Assembly (NCBI GenBank): GCA_019614645.1
Contig: JABWDB010000007.1
Span: 8,011,501-8,075,500, forward strand
Direction of reading: 5' to 3'
Length of the DNA: 64,000 nt
Origin: Stratiolaelaps scimitus
Lineage: Eukaryota > Arthropoda > Arachnida > Mesostigmata > Laelapidae
Shown: piece after piece, positions 13,986-26,579 of the stretch
Layout of the letters: the number at the start of each line of letters is the position of its first letter
Position numbering within the stretch: position 1 is the first letter of the stretch
The notes under the pieces: model-generated
What the model was told of the DNA's origin: nothing
Database searches by the model: none
The model's input: only the letters and a program-made list of their open reading frames with translations
Made by a program: the position numbers and the translations under genes

Positions 13986-14636
13986 ATGCATCAGAGAAGA
14001 TCAGCCTGGCTGTCATCCGAGGTGGCCGACGTGACGGACACCGAGCTGGGTCCCCACCCGTCTCCCCCCAAAACCGCAATCCTCCGACCGCAGGCGAAAT
14101 ACGTGAATACATCAGCGACACGTGTAGAACATACCTGTTCAGCTTCCTGTTCGCTCAAATGTGCCATTTTTCTGTACATGTTGCACAATATCCAATGGCT
14201 ACTTCTCCCGTGCTCTTGTTCAAGGCGACCCGATCAAGGATGGTTGGTATTTGTACATGTTTTATATACATATATATATATATATATATATTATATATTG
14301 TGTTCGTATACGGTCAGAGAATTGTATTTTGAATTCTCTTTACACCACAACTCAAGTAACACAGCGACGACAACGACAAGAACAACAACAACAACAGCCA
14401 CGGCAGGCATTTTGGTGAGCACAAGATTTGCCGATTCCTATCACCGATTTAAAATTTTGCTTCTTGCTCTCTCCCTCGCCCTGCCTTTGATCTGGGATCT
14501 CATTTCGATGATGGATAATCATTGCGTGAATCATGTGTGTGTATCAATGTGTGCTTGTTGTTGTTCCTCCTCTTGTATGTCTATCGGGGGGCATGGGAAC
14601 CACAGTCCAACAGACGGCGCAGCAGCATCATCATAA
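13986..14636 (+). other. Longest ATG-initiated open frame (216 codons), probably spurious
   Basis: Open from ATG through a (TA)n tract (read as Tyr-Ile repeats) and an ACA-rich stretch (read as Thr repeats). It has hydrophobic stretches near the middle and end but no recognisable domain. Reading through two kinds of low-complexity DNA explains much of its length. It is more likely intron or intergenic DNA than a gene. Confidence 0.2.
14263..14298. repeat. (TA)n microsatellite
   Basis: TA-rich run with two interruptions. Confidence 0.9.
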
Positions 14637-15344
14637 CATTGGTGGTACCATAGGTAGCAGAAACAATTTTGCTGAAGCCACACAGGTTTGACAAAGTTTG
14701 ACAATAGACTGCCAAAAGCAATTTGCTGTTGGTGATTGTACGTTATTGTGTTGGTGTAGGGTAGATGTAAGAGACAGTCGAGGTAAAGTTCAGGGGAGAA
14801 GAGCTAATTAAGGACACGTGGCTTCTCTGGTAATACGGCCTCTATATCACCTTCCTGGTGGATCAAACGTGGAAGTCGCTCTTTTTAAGAGCACGTTAAA
14901 TAAGTCATACACTCTATAGAGTCATTGCACACAGCATGAGATTACCTAACATATTTGTGTATTACAAAGCTGTTACACGTCTTCAACTTTGATTTAAATT
15001 AAATAATCATAACTCGTAAAGAACAATATTTTGCTATACAATTATAAATGTCGGCCACAATTGTACCCGTTGAAACTGAAATATTATACATTTAAGCAAA
15101 GCCTCCTCTAGCGAGGTCCCCTAAGAAATATATATATATACAATTTTTTTTTGTATTTCAGCTTGCCTGCACAATAATAGCATAATCCGTCTTCTCGTTA
15201 TTTGTGCATTAGACAAAATCTTAGGGTTAATTACAATTCAATGGTGTAGTCCTATTTTACACAAATAGAGCCATCCCATCACAGCTAGAGATGTTATCAT
15301 TAATTTCGATCCATTATCCAATCAAATAACTTCTAACATTAACT

Positions 15345-15371
15345 TATATATATATATATATATATATATAA
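15345..15371. repeat. (TA)n microsatellite
   Basis: About 13 units. Confidence 0.95.
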
Positions 15372-16204
15372 TAGCAAAGGTAATCTTCAAAGAGAGATCA
15401 AAACGTAGAACAAGTATGCATTTCAATCGACCCATGCATCACATACACCATCGACTGTCTACTTGACACAGCAAACTCCGAATGAATTTGGCCTAATTCG
15501 TAAGTGGTCAGCTGACGATCACAGTACGGCTACATAATAATAATAATAATAATGCGCTGAAATCGTGTATTGTGCATACATTTCACAGTCATTGCGATCA
15601 TCCATCGTCGATGACACGATGACGGCGACAATAGCGGAACAGCGAACGGGGTAGGAGGTGGCGTGGCGGACTTGTGTTGGCTATTTTTCTAAAATGAAAA
15701 CATCGTGCAACACTGATTCCAATCTCAGAGCGACAACGATCAAGGCGACTAATTAATGATTGAGGCATGAAATGGGCCATGACGATGGCAGGAGATGCTA
15801 GATTGGATGGTACGAGTGAAAGGCTTCTGCTTTTGGTTACAGGAACAAGTCGGAACAAAAGCAAGAGGCAAGCGAACGGCGAGTCCTTTTGTCATAAAGC
15901 TGCGAAATATGAATATATCTGTAGGGCCGTCCAATGCTACAATAATCGACGTGCGACGACGCTGATGATTGCTTAGATTTGACTCGGCAAGTCCGCCGTT
16001 TTCGCCAGCCCGAATGGTAGGAAATTGGAATCGAAGATATACCAGTTCGTCGTCAAGGTGTATATATATATATGTCTTCTATTTGATTTAAATTAAATAA
16101 TAGAAACTCGTGAAAACAATCATTTTATTATTCATTCGATTATCAAAATGGGCGACAATCGTATAACCCAATCTACATTAGCCGTCAGCATGTTCTCATG
16201 TTTC

Positions 16205-16228
16205 ATATATATATATATATATATATAC
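16205..16228. repeat. (TA)n microsatellite
   Basis: About 12 units. Confidence 0.95.
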
Positions 16229-16912
16229 ATGTATTTCGTGTTGTTGAATACAGACATTGTTGTATAATATATACACTTGGCTGTTATTACACCTAAACAA
16301 GAAGAGCTTAAAGTTAGTCATCAAAATTACAAAAAACTTAACACCGAAAACATTCTGCTAACCTTTCTAGTATACCAGCCCGGACATAATGACATTATTG
16401 TATGTACGAAAGCTGGGAGCATTTGTCTGTAACAATGATAAGAATTACTCATGTATTATATAGCCTATGGGTTGGCGAGTATCCAACTGTCGAGCGTCAA
16501 GAAGAGGTGCTACCATTATTATTGTCTTCCTTCTTCTCCTTTTGTAAAGATTTATCTCAGCTAGCATGAATCCTGTACAATCGCCCGAGCCGAATAAATC
16601 ACTCACGACCTTCATCAGAAAAGAGCTAGTTTTTTAGCCACTGCCATCAATCGATCGATCCGATTTCGTTCAGTGTCGTCATGACCTTCAGAGCGCGACC
16701 TCGTTAGCCATAAAAACCAGAGTCGCTGTCAGACATTCGATCAAACAAAGATGCAACTCTCTGTCAATACATTTCTGTGTGAAAATATTCTATTGCTGTC
16801 TTCTATTTATACATTTGTTATGGCACTCTCTCATTTGGCGCATCCATTATCCTAAGCTCAGTTTCAATGTTGTGGTTGTTGTTACGTGTTATATCATCAC
16901 GGGCAACGAGTA

Positions 16913-16936
16913 GCCAATCCGCGCCCTCGGATTGGC
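16913..16936. repeat. 9-bp inverted repeat next to SINE copy
   Basis: GCCAATCCG and CGGATTGGC with a 6-nt spacer, about 100 bp before the 17.04-kb SINE block. It may be part of that element. Confidence 0.8.
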
Positions 16937-17037
16937 CAACCCCAGCCTTTGCTGGTTATCCACGGGGCCCATACCCCAAGGTTATTATTTGAGGAAAAAT
17001 TGGTGCTGGGGAGAAGCAATTGACAAACTCTAAACCT

Positions 17038-17125
17038 TCTCCTCATAGTAATACCTAAAGGTTATGTGTTGAGGCCTGTCAGATAGGGGAATAGCTGAGG
17101 GTCAGCTCGAAAAATAATTATTACT
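17038..17125 (+). mobile_element. SINE 3' region, direct copy of an inverted pair
   Basis: Contains cctcatagtaatacctaaag, then gttatgtgttgaggcctgtc and agataggggaatagctgagg, ending gtcagctcgaaaaataatta. The reverse complement of 17585-17672 is nearly the same. Sequence 5' of it (from about 16.9 kb) may belong to the same element. Confidence 0.6.
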
Positions 17126-17584
17126 ATTATTAACAATTATGTATACAGTTCCGACTAGAGGCCATAGTAACGCCCATGTTGGAGCCTAAAGATCACCCAT
17201 CGAAGTCTTGAAGGAAAGAAGATTATTTATATTGTAGTTTATTATCCTAACAGAACTTTACGGTGTTGCTCTTGTTTCCATAATATTATAATAAATACGG
17301 TTAATTGTAATATTATTAGCAAAGGATATTTACTGGCAAATCGGAATAAAGCTTACTGTTCGTTGTTTTATCCAGATAGGCCAAGTCAGTGTATATATTT
17401 CATCGTTAAACGCAATTCTATCTTGTGTGCAGATTCTAAAGTGTGCCAACTAGGACTGAGTACATACTCTTACTGTGAGATCGAAGGTATTTATTTTACG
17501 TTTTGGGGTATAATGCTGACTATCTGCTGCTAGACTAACTTTCATCAAACTGTAGTGATAATCATAACCATACGATTCAAACCA

Positions 17585-17690
17585 ATAATAATTGTTTTTC
17601 GAGCTGACCCTCAGCTGTTCCCCTATCTGACAGGCCTCAGCTCTTAACCTTTTAGGCATTACTATGAGGACCTGTCGGGGCCACCTTTGC
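17585..17690 (-). mobile_element. SINE 3' region, inverted copy
   Basis: Reverse complement of the 17038-17125 copy with a few substitutions, extended by ggtggcccc as in the 29.6-kb copy. The two inverted copies are separated by about 460 bp and could pair in a transcript. Confidence 0.6.
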
Positions 17691-18154
17691 TTACCAATAG
17701 GTTTTCGATTCATGGCCGAAGGTTGACATATCTGTCAACTTTACTACGACAGATATAAGGTTTATGTAATATTTCGTGTGGATGCTAATAAAAGAGTATT
17801 TATAAATGTGCTATTGAATTCGAAAAACACTTCGAGAACTCATGACTGCATGATAGCTGACATTTGCGAGATGTGCTTGTGAGAAGAGTTGCGTTCGCCA
17901 GTCTCATATCGTATCGCCGCTCAGCCTTAAAGTAGATGTTTACCATACAGACTTTCACTGTACCACCACATCATGTATATCCTGTGGAAACACGGATATG
18001 AGATGTTAATGTATGTTAATGTGTTGCATGATTGGTTGGTTGATAAAGGCAGATGCGATTGCAATGGCAAGGTGTCAAAATGAGCTCCCTATTAGCGAGA
18101 TACTATGTTTCGTATGATAAAATCCCCCTTCGACGAACTCGATCTTGCTCAATT

Positions 18155-18157
<3 letters not shown>

Positions 18158-18187
<30 letters not shown>
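18158..18187. repeat. (TA)n microsatellite
   Basis: About 15 units. Confidence 0.95.
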
Positions 18188-18190
<3 letters not shown>

Positions 18191-19800
18191 AGGCCATGTT
18201 TAGTAATAACTCATATAAAACTCCCTTTCAAAGATTCTCCTTTTTTCGTCATTTATTCAGGCGCTTTCTTCAAATCTCGTTAATCCACCTAGGTTATGTC
18301 TAGGGCTATGCTATAGGTACAATTGAAGGCACACATAGAAGAAATAAATACTATGCTGAGGCAAATTGATTTTCTCTGATTGACAATAACGTCAACAATA
18401 CAATACCATCATCAGTACTAAAGCATTCGACACATAGCCACTCATTGTTTTTCCGCACGTATTATCTATTCTCTAATATGTTTGCTTTGGGTAGGAACTT
18501 ATGACGTCCACTATCCAATGGGGTATTTCACCGTTTATCGTTATTGACCACGCGTCGATAAAACGTCGATCATCTATCTATTATTTATGATGTATAATGT
18601 AAAACACTATATATAATGCATACGTATATGGTATAGCGAGAGGTAATAAGATAACAAGTAGAAATTTGAAGACGGCCACAATCGTGCCGTGCGATCGATG
18701 ATGTAAACCGTTCTAATAGCTATCATGGTAGTATTGTTACTGCTACGAGAACGATACACTATACTATGTGACAAGTAGTCTGTGTCATAATAATCGCTCA
18801 TTTCGCAGGCATCTCCAACCAACTCCATGAGCGGCATTCAGTTGACATCAAGCCGAACGGTGTAGGCTACTCCGCGGCTGCGGCGGCGGCTGTGTGTCTG
18901 CCACTGATCCCGGTGTCACTGATCCATCTGCATTCATTGGCTGACGACGATTCATCCCGGACGGAACGAACGAACGGAAGCACGGTCAGACGATCAGACG
19001 GGGAGACAGACATGCACTTCACACGGACACACACACACACATGCACCGCCACGCGCAGACGGACGATGCGCTGCTGCTGCTGCTGCCGCCGCCGCCGCCG
19101 CCGCTACCGCTCAGACACGCCAGTGCACATCGGCACAAGCAGAGACACTCAGAGTCCCCCGTCGGCTGACTCGCTTGCTTACACGAAACCGCGCACAGAA
19201 GGTGCCGCTACCTGGTGCCATCGTTAGTGTTAGCCATTATGATGATGCGACCATTATGATGATACCACCGGCGCTGCTGCCGCCGCCGCAGCCGCCGCCG
19301 CCGCTACGTGCGAGCACCGACTATCTGCTTGTATCTGCGGTGCTGGCGATCAAGCGGTCTAGCTAACGGACGAGCCACAGGAGAGGCACAATGGCTCGCC
19401 AGCAGCACCCGCTTTCACTTTCGCGTCGTCAGCAGCAGCAGCAGCAGAACAGCTTCGTCTTTCCTTCGTTCTACTCGATCAGGCATCCGTCGGTCTCCGG
19501 ACGATACTTTCCCCTTTCTCCGACTCGGAGCCCTCGCCATTGGCTTTGGTGGCGCGCTCACCGGCATCAACGAGGACGACAATGTTCCCGCTATCGGTGA
19601 CGAGCCACGGGCCCGTGGCGGTTTTGCGGCAGTTTCGCTACCGCGGTCGGCGCGAACGGTCAGCGCGCGCTGTCTCTATCTGGGCATCAGTGCGGCTCGC
19701 GTAGTGGTCAGTTAGCTGTGCACAAAACTAATGCGGCGTGCTGCAGACATGTTGCCACTCGACTAAGGCTTCACGTACATAGACACTTTCGATTTTTCTT

Positions 19801-19840
19801 AGTTGACCCTCAGCTGACCTTCCATGTCAGGCCTAGGGAT
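19801..19840 (-). mobile_element. Short fragment of the same SINE family
   Basis: ttgaccctcagctgacct, then tgtcaggcctag, matches the minus-orientation text at 17604-17640 (tgaccctcagctgttccc, then gacaggcctcag) with a small deletion. A relic only. Confidence 0.35.
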
Positions 19841-20023
19841 CGTTGTGTGGCATTGCTTGTGGCGGAGACATTCGTACATAGTAAACGGAGAGAGAGACGG
19901 GCGATGGTCGTTTACGGATGACTAGAGATCCTTATCCTTTACCGATGATCGAGTGAAACTGAAGTACTTCTCTAGGCTACGTCAAGCTCGCGATTAGCAC
20001 ACAAGCGAACATTAAAGGCATGA

Positions 20024-20045
20024 CATATATATATATATATATATT
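20024..20045. repeat. (TA)n microsatellite
   Basis: About 11 units, between the two GC-rich blocks. Confidence 0.95.
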
Positions 20046-20291
20046 CATCGGTGGAAACACAAGAACATGCTGAGGGTTAATATAGATTGGGTAGCACTAA
20101 GAGACTGACCTAACTAATTAAGTAAATCTAAAAATATAGTACAGTCTAAAAGGGAACAAGGATAGACCTGAATAATCGATTCGGGCGCAAATCGCTTCCA
20201 GAACAAGAGCGCCATCTATTGGAAGACTCGTATGGTCTAGATTTGGCCAGCCCAACCCGTGCCTTCGTTTCTCTTGTGGCCCGAACTGCCA

Positions 20292-20687
20292 ATGCACAAG
20301 GGGTTCGATTCCGTGAGCCCGGAGGGTGGCGGGATGGCAGCAGTGCCGCAGCCGCCGCCGCCTGGTTCAGACCGACCAGGCTGGCGGTTTTACGCGAGCG
20401 GCGAATTTGCGCCCGCCGACATCAACCCCACGGGACCAACCGGAGGCGCCTCCCAGAGCGGGAGAGAAGGCATACATAGGGCAGACAGGGGCTTCCGACG
20501 GCAAGGTCCGCCCCTTTCGTCCGGTTCTGGTCTAGGGCCAGCCCCTGGCCCTAGACGTCGGCGGGCATTAGCCATCACCGGAATCGGAACCACTTTCACT
20601 GCCTGCGCTGGCCGGCAGCATTGGACGTATTTATCAAACGAGCTTCCGAACTCGAGAAAAAAGGGGAAAGTGCACTGTGGACAGTAG
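20292..20687 (+). CDS. Candidate exon or ORF, Pro/Gly-rich, in GC-rich island
   Basis: 131 codons from ATG, then TAG. The first half reads like a disordered N-terminal region (FDSVSPEGGGMAAVPQPPPP, then RPGWRFYASGEFAPADI and TGPTGGASQSGREG) with G/C-ending codons. A weak donor (GCAAG|GTCCGC) lies at about 20507. Counting against it: the island is GC-rich, so stops are rare in every frame; all three + frames are partly open here; and a perfect hairpin at 20530-20556 falls inside. It could instead be 5' untranslated or promoter DNA of the gene whose coding start is at 21322. Confidence 0.3.
   Translation: MHKGFDSVSPEGGGMAAVPQPPPPGSDRPGWRFYASGEFAPADINPTGPTGGASQSGREGIHRADRGFRRQGPPLSSGSGLGPAPGPRRRRALAITGIGTTFTACAGRQHWTYLSNELPNSRKKGKVHCGQ
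20530..20556. repeat. Perfect 12-bp inverted repeat, 3-nt spacer
   Basis: GTCTAGGGCCAG and CTGGCCCTAGAC are exact reverse complements separated by CCC. RNA or single-stranded DNA would form a very stable GC-rich hairpin. It lies in the GC-rich island upstream of the 21.3-kb exon. Confidence 0.9.
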
Positions 20688-21321
20688 TGCACTTCGTATC
20701 GGACGGAAACAACGGTGAATCTGCCCTGCCTTCGATAACTGCACACTTCGTAAGGTCCATCGAAGGCTGTCAGTTCAGTGTTAGTCGCACGCGGTTAGCT
20801 GATCATCGCTGATCTGATCACCTCTGCGTCACTGATACGTTGTGTCCGCCGCAGCCAGCGTCAACACTGATTAAGCCCTTGCACCTTGTTTACTAATGTT
20901 GCTCTCTACATCGGCGTATGAGATCACAGCGACATCTCGGGTGCCACACATCACAATGATGATAACGGCGGCTCTTAGAGAAACCGTATCGGCGAAAAGT
21001 GCATGAAACTTCGCCAGGAGGCATTTTCCGAAGACTAAGGGTGTTGTGCGAAGCCACAATCGTACAGAGCCATCGAGTACGGACCCGTCCGTTTTGGGGG
21101 CTTGAAACGAGATATACCGCTGAGGCATCGTTTACGTTGAGTAGCGTCGACACCACTAGTGGATTTTTGCGAGAACATCCCGAGCACGGTATCGCGGGAC
21201 GAAGTGACTCGTGTTCGACGATGATACAGCGATAGTGAAAGTTTGATCTGTTTGCCAGTGTCTCATCATATAAGTGCTCCTCCCCATTGGTCCTTACCGT
21301 TTGACACCCTTCATCTGTACA

Positions 21322-21456
21322 ATGTGCACCCCATATTTGATCAATTGTAGCAATAGCAACTGCCGATGGTACCTCGTTGTGTGTTTGTGGGCGTCACTTA
21401 CGATTGGCATTGCGAACTCCAAAGCCAACATTGAAAACGACGCCTTTCTGGATACC
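21322..21456 (+). CDS. Candidate first coding exon of a secreted or membrane protein
   Basis: 45 codons from ATG to a consensus GTAAGT donor, ending in phase 0. The peptide has a short N-terminus with two cysteines, a hydrophobic core (WYLVVCLWASLTIGIA), a plausible signal-peptidase site after IANS, then an acidic KANIENDAFLDT. That is the shape of a signal peptide plus the start of a mature chain. A GC-rich island with promoter-like composition lies just upstream. I do not recognise the protein, and no downstream partner exon could be joined with certainty. Confidence 0.5.
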
Positions 21457-22120
21457 GTAAGTACACAAGTCGTGTTTTAGCGTGGCGGTTGTCATTCCAC
21501 GCACTTCAATCGGAATATGCCGTAATTCTACAGAAGAAGATCGTGTGTACATCTGATGGAATCATTCATCTTACACAAGTACCAACATACTTAGTAGATT
21601 TTTCCATACCTAGTATGTATGTTGTTTGTTTCGTTTAACAAAACCAGCTTCTGTGGAAGAAACCTAGAGTCATTGACTGAATTCACCGACTAAGCGAATC
21701 ACAATTGGCAGTGAGACGATTCATAACATCGATACGGCACATGTACTGTTATATATTCCTTTGATATAACAGTATATTTTGACTTATTCTCTTGACCATT
21801 TCGAGCTCGTAGTGAGGACCAGTGAACAGAGTGGGTCTGCCCAATCCTAATGAGAGAAGCAGTAGGTTTAGATAGAAGAGTCGAATTAGGTTTATCTCGA
21901 GATTGCCTTCATTCATATAACACCTTACGAATTTCTACTAATTATATGAATTCATTGTGAGGAAAGCTTGTAGCTAGTGGATTTAGTGCCTGTGATTTGA
22001 TGACCGTTACGAGCATTCGATTGAGTGATTCATATAGAAATGTACTGCAAACCGACATCATTAAAGTACAATTTAGATACCCAGGGCTTTAGGTTATGTA
22101 TTAACAATAATACCATTTAG

Positions 22121-22147
22121 ATATATATATATATATATATATATATC
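22121..22147. repeat. (TA)n microsatellite
   Basis: About 13 units. Confidence 0.95.
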
Positions 22148-23658
22148 ACTTTGACCTAAAGAGTCCATGGGCCCGAAATAGGATATGGAAAGCTGAAGGG
22201 CTTAAGAATGATTATCGAATTTCATGTGGAATTCGTAAAAATCGCTTGCGGATCGGTTGAACGTAAGCGCAATTTAAATGGTTCGCACTGAGCTCATAAA
22301 TAATTCATTCGCCTGGACACTTGCGCACACCCTGCGTCAATGCTGTGGACTAACACAATAGCAATGAAAACTATTAATGTAATAGTTCAATTGCAGTACC
22401 CCCCCCCCCGCCCACTTTAACTATTCATATTTAATAAAGGGGATCTTGCATTGTACTGAAAGCAGAATTCATTGCCAATTTTAGCCTAGCCCCGAAGTTG
22501 TCTGCTGGTAGCTCAGCGAGACATTTAGCAGAAGTAACAACAGTGCACGGCGTCTCCCTTTGATATCTTGAATAGTTATTCTGCAATCGGCTTAATTAGC
22601 TCGAAAGAGATCCGATTAAATGCTGAGCGAAATTGAATTTGGCCAGGGAAACCGCACCAGAATAAAACCGATACGCTAGCCGGTATACCTCCGAGGAAAG
22701 ATATCTGTACACGATTCATACAAGTTTAGATGTAGTTGTGTCAATCGTAGTGAAAATCACATTTCGTCTCGTCGTTTAATTTCGAGCCGGCTATTATTTT
22801 TGAAGATCGAGAACACGCATAGCTTTCATTTGAACGGTACCTTCGGCACCAATGAACAGTGTCAGACGTGTCATTGCAAAATAGCACCGTAGTTCGGGGC
22901 TGTATTTGTATGCACATATCGATCAGACGGCCGCGAGCCTGTGCACCGATTCTGTTGCAGTGAAAACAGCGAACTCGTCGCACGCTTACGCTGAGGTCCG
23001 CCTTCATACTGACAGGCGCGCGGAATGAATGACGAGATAATTTTAGACGAGTCACAGATTTTTGACAGGTCTACCAAAAACAGAAACTTTTCTTCGACGG
23101 AAGACCACCGCGCGCCTGGACTTTTTGGCCCTATACGATTTTTGTTATGATTGCGGGTAAAACGAAAATGGGTAAAAAGCACATGTACATTATTTCGGTG
23201 TGTAAAGACACTTTTTAGACGACCCCTTCTGTCGGCTGCAGGCGTCACTGGCTCTCGCTAAAAGGGCACAAATTAAAAGACCCGAAAAATCGAGAAGGCG
23301 ATTCGAAAGGCAATGGAAATCACAGCTAGCAAGAGGGACCGTAAAAGTATTCGCAATTTTAGTTGTTCGTAAAAGTTCCGCAACCCTATGGAGGACTAAT
23401 CAAATTTGGGCGATTCGTTGGTTCTGCCTTTCTGTAAATAGATAACTAACTGGATAATAGCGCGAATTTCAACTGCAGCCTATGGTGGAAGATTTCAGAA
23501 ACGTTGGTCAAAATCTGGCGTTGGCAGAATCTTAGGCGCGGTTGGCGTTTCTCTAAAACAACTGTTTTTTAACAAGTTCTGACCAAATTCTAATTGAAAT
23601 AAAAACAACATGATAAAAATGAACACCCTTATTCATGGGTCTTGTGCGGATTTTCCCA

Positions 23659-23690
23659 TATGTATATATATATATATATGTGTGTGTGTG
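23659..23690. repeat. (TA)n-(TG)n microsatellite
   Basis: Compound run, TA units then TG units. Confidence 0.9.
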
Positions 23691-25942
23691 ACTTGTTTAT
23701 ATATTTATGATTTACGTATACAGGTACGAAAGTAAAAAATACAGTTTATTAGTTTTGATTACTGAAATAATAGTGATAGGTGCTGCTCGCAATCGTCATC
23801 AGTTAAACGGATTACTACAATATAAGAAGCAGTCACGATTACCTAATCTGAAATGGTGGTTAACCATACAAAATCCACTAATCTAAATACAGCTTGGGGC
23901 GCAAAAGTCAAACATATGCTGGGGCAAAATGTAGGTCTGCAGTGAGGAAAATAGTGAGCTTAGAGTTGAATCGTGACTCCTTTAACCTTAAGTCTACGTC
24001 TTAATTCATTGAAAACTAACTGTTTTCCAAATGTAGGTTAGACTTACGTTTCGCCTTAGCGTTCGCCTACTTTCCCCTGCCCACAACAGAGTCCACTCTA
24101 GGCCTCAAAATATCTCGGCCTGTAACGAACGGTGAACAACTATATTTTTGTCCTTTGTCGCAATCTCGTGTTCGTAGTCGATTTGACCATCTGCGTCGTT
24201 GGACTGTATTTGGTATACATTAATGCCGTGTCTCAAGCGTGACAGGCATTAATGTCTCAAGCGTAAATCGCTTGGGAAAGCATCGATATCGGATAGGAAT
24301 GAAGTCAATATGATGGTCATAGCAATACTCCACAGTTGCACAGTGTCGAGCCCTCGACTGCAAATCGAAAATTACAGGGAAGATCGCCTATACAGAGCGT
24401 ATTGAACAGACAATTGCATTTCCCCTCAATGAACTGTTGCTCGATAAACGATAAACCCAGCCAGCGGTGAGCGAGGAGTGCACAACAATTGGTTATGCCC
24501 TCTTCGAGTAGCGGGGGTGTAGAGTCAAGATTATGTTCATTCAGCGGTTTCATTGAGCTGACATCCTCATGCATATTCTCCCCTTTTATGATTTCTCTTA
24601 TGGAAGCTTGACAATGACACGTTGCTGTTCAAGGCGAGTGTGTGACTGCAGGACGTCTGCGGAGGAATAGCAGCGCCGAAAATTCGTTAATATCACTGTG
24701 GTTTCATTCAACAGTGGACTATGGGCTCTGCGTTCGTGTAAGCCACAATGGTATTTTGCTGAATAACCAATGATATGGGATACGTTGGACTGAAAGTACA
24801 GTCAAGCAACGTGTTGTCATAGAATCGACATGGGCATGGTAGACTTACATTTGTTTGAAATAGATTAGGTAAGGCAAGCATAATTAACGTCATCGTGTCC
24901 TTGTGATTTACGTAGTTAGAATACACGAATCGTATTTTATATGCGCGATGTTCAATCTTATTTTAACCCACCAGTATATAACCTCCCGGGTTATCCCGTG
25001 TAAAACGGAGCTCGCTAAGTACACACTTGTTGATTTTGCCCTTCCGAAACCCGCAGACTTAACTATGTTTTTCCACGCACGTTAGTGAATGTTTATGATA
25101 GCTTGGAAAAATTATACTGTTGCTACACAGCGCATAATTGAGCCGCTGTTCTCTGGGCATCGTCGCTGCAGAGAGATCTTCAATGCACTGAGGGGAACGA
25201 CATCAGCTCTCGAAGGCTAAATCGTGGTTCATTCAAAACCCCGGTCATTGAAAAACACACGGAGATACACGCGTTCCTGTTCATATCTATTATCTTTCGT
25301 TGCTACCTGTATCTTTGCCGTCAATGCTTCATTAGTGTCCTCAGCTCCACCCCGTCATCTACCCGCCTGCTCTTTCGTCGCGTCGCCTTAATATAATAGT
25401 GATCATCCCATTGAGACACATCTGTCTCACCGCCGTGCATTCTACCGTGACGCGATCGCGTAATTACGATCACGTAATAATAAGCGGGAGGCGGCTCGTT
25501 ACAGCAGAGCAACGCGATAATCGGTCGATGATTTATCTTCGGCTGTGGTTGAGTGGTCGCGGTCGAAGTCGGACGAAGCATCGTTTGTCGTCTTCACCTT
25601 CTGAAGCCACTCTATCTCGTCCGCGATCTATCGCTTCCGCTCAGTCGATCATAATCATCAGATCTTGTTTAGTTAATTTTCGTTGTCTCGGTGTCAATTT
25701 GTTGATTATTCGTTATCCTCTATCGCTATCGCCCTATCACCCTCTGTAAGCAAAAAAAAAAGCACTCTATAAGCACTGATGAGACTCGTGGCAATCGTTG
25801 GCCGCGAGAGTTACCCATAGTGACAACGACGGAATTGAGGATTTTAATGAAAAACGCGTTGTCCTCATTCCTGACTTAGTAGGATTTGACTGCCATGTGC
25901 AGTTGAATGTAGTATAATTCACTAGTACTGGTCAAATGTGTC

Positions 25943-25958
25943 CGTCACCTAGGTGACG
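25943..25958. repeat. Perfect 16-bp palindrome
   Basis: CGTCACCTAGGTGACG reads the same on both strands. It contains CACCT and AGGTG in mirror arrangement. CACCT-type boxes are known targets of zinc-finger/homeobox repressors (ZEB/zfh1 family); any role here is inference. Confidence 0.85.
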
Positions 25959-26579
25959 ATTGGCGAATATGCTCAATGATCAGCCTAATTGCTCAAATGA
26001 TCCTGTATGAGATATCAGATATGATTGAAGGTGTGATATACCATGGTGATACCTCGGTGCCAGTCGCCGGCTACCGAGTACGTAATGGGTAATGTGGCCC
26101 TCATCGCTTTCGCGCGTGCTGTTCGCCGATGCCGCCAAAAAACCTCGGAGGTGATAACGATGCTTCAATCGCTGATGATCGTATTCACGCCTATACATTT
26201 CCACATCGTCTCTTCGATGAGAAGCATAGAGCGAACGAGAGATGACCGACTCCACCACCACCACAACTGATCCAAGTATCATCATTTTCTTGTATGCAAT
26301 ATTTTCAACCAGTATTTTTGTTTGCTCTTCTCAGCTCTCCATCAGCTGCGATTACTTGATGGCCAGGCTACAAATGACGAACGACATGCACTGACACTAC
26401 TCAGCTGCAAGCTCATTCTCGTGCGATTGTCTTCGGCGGAAAACTGAACGACAACCCCTCAAAATTGACGGTTGAAATGTTTCTATTTACCCACGTTTGC
26501 GCAATTCTGTTCGTTATCATTGGCTTGCTTGCTCCACTCGACCGCCGCTATTTAGCTATATATATATATATATATGAGA

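Larger units (their letters stand above)
1..18859. other. No supported gene; AT-rich intergenic or intronic DNA
   Basis: Mostly AT-rich sequence with many short open frames on both strands and no recognisable protein family. It holds microsatellites, SINE-like copies near 4.6, 12.8, 17.05 and 17.6 kb, and a small GC-rich patch at about 8.29-8.56 kb. Isolated splice-donor-like sites occur (for example at 5271, 7113, 12331) but none joins to a recognisable exon. Confidence 0.6.
18860..21250. promoter_or_regulatory. GC-rich island upstream of candidate first exon (promoter-like)
   Basis: Two GC-rich blocks (about 18.86-19.72 and 20.2-20.6 kb) with CpG-rich text, (CTG)n/(CCG)n and CAG repeats and open frames on both strands. 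They sit within 2.5 kb upstream of the signal-peptide exon at 21322. This is what a promoter and 5' untranslated region would look like. I see no diagnostic TATA or initiator element, so the role is inferred from composition and position. Confidence 0.35.
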
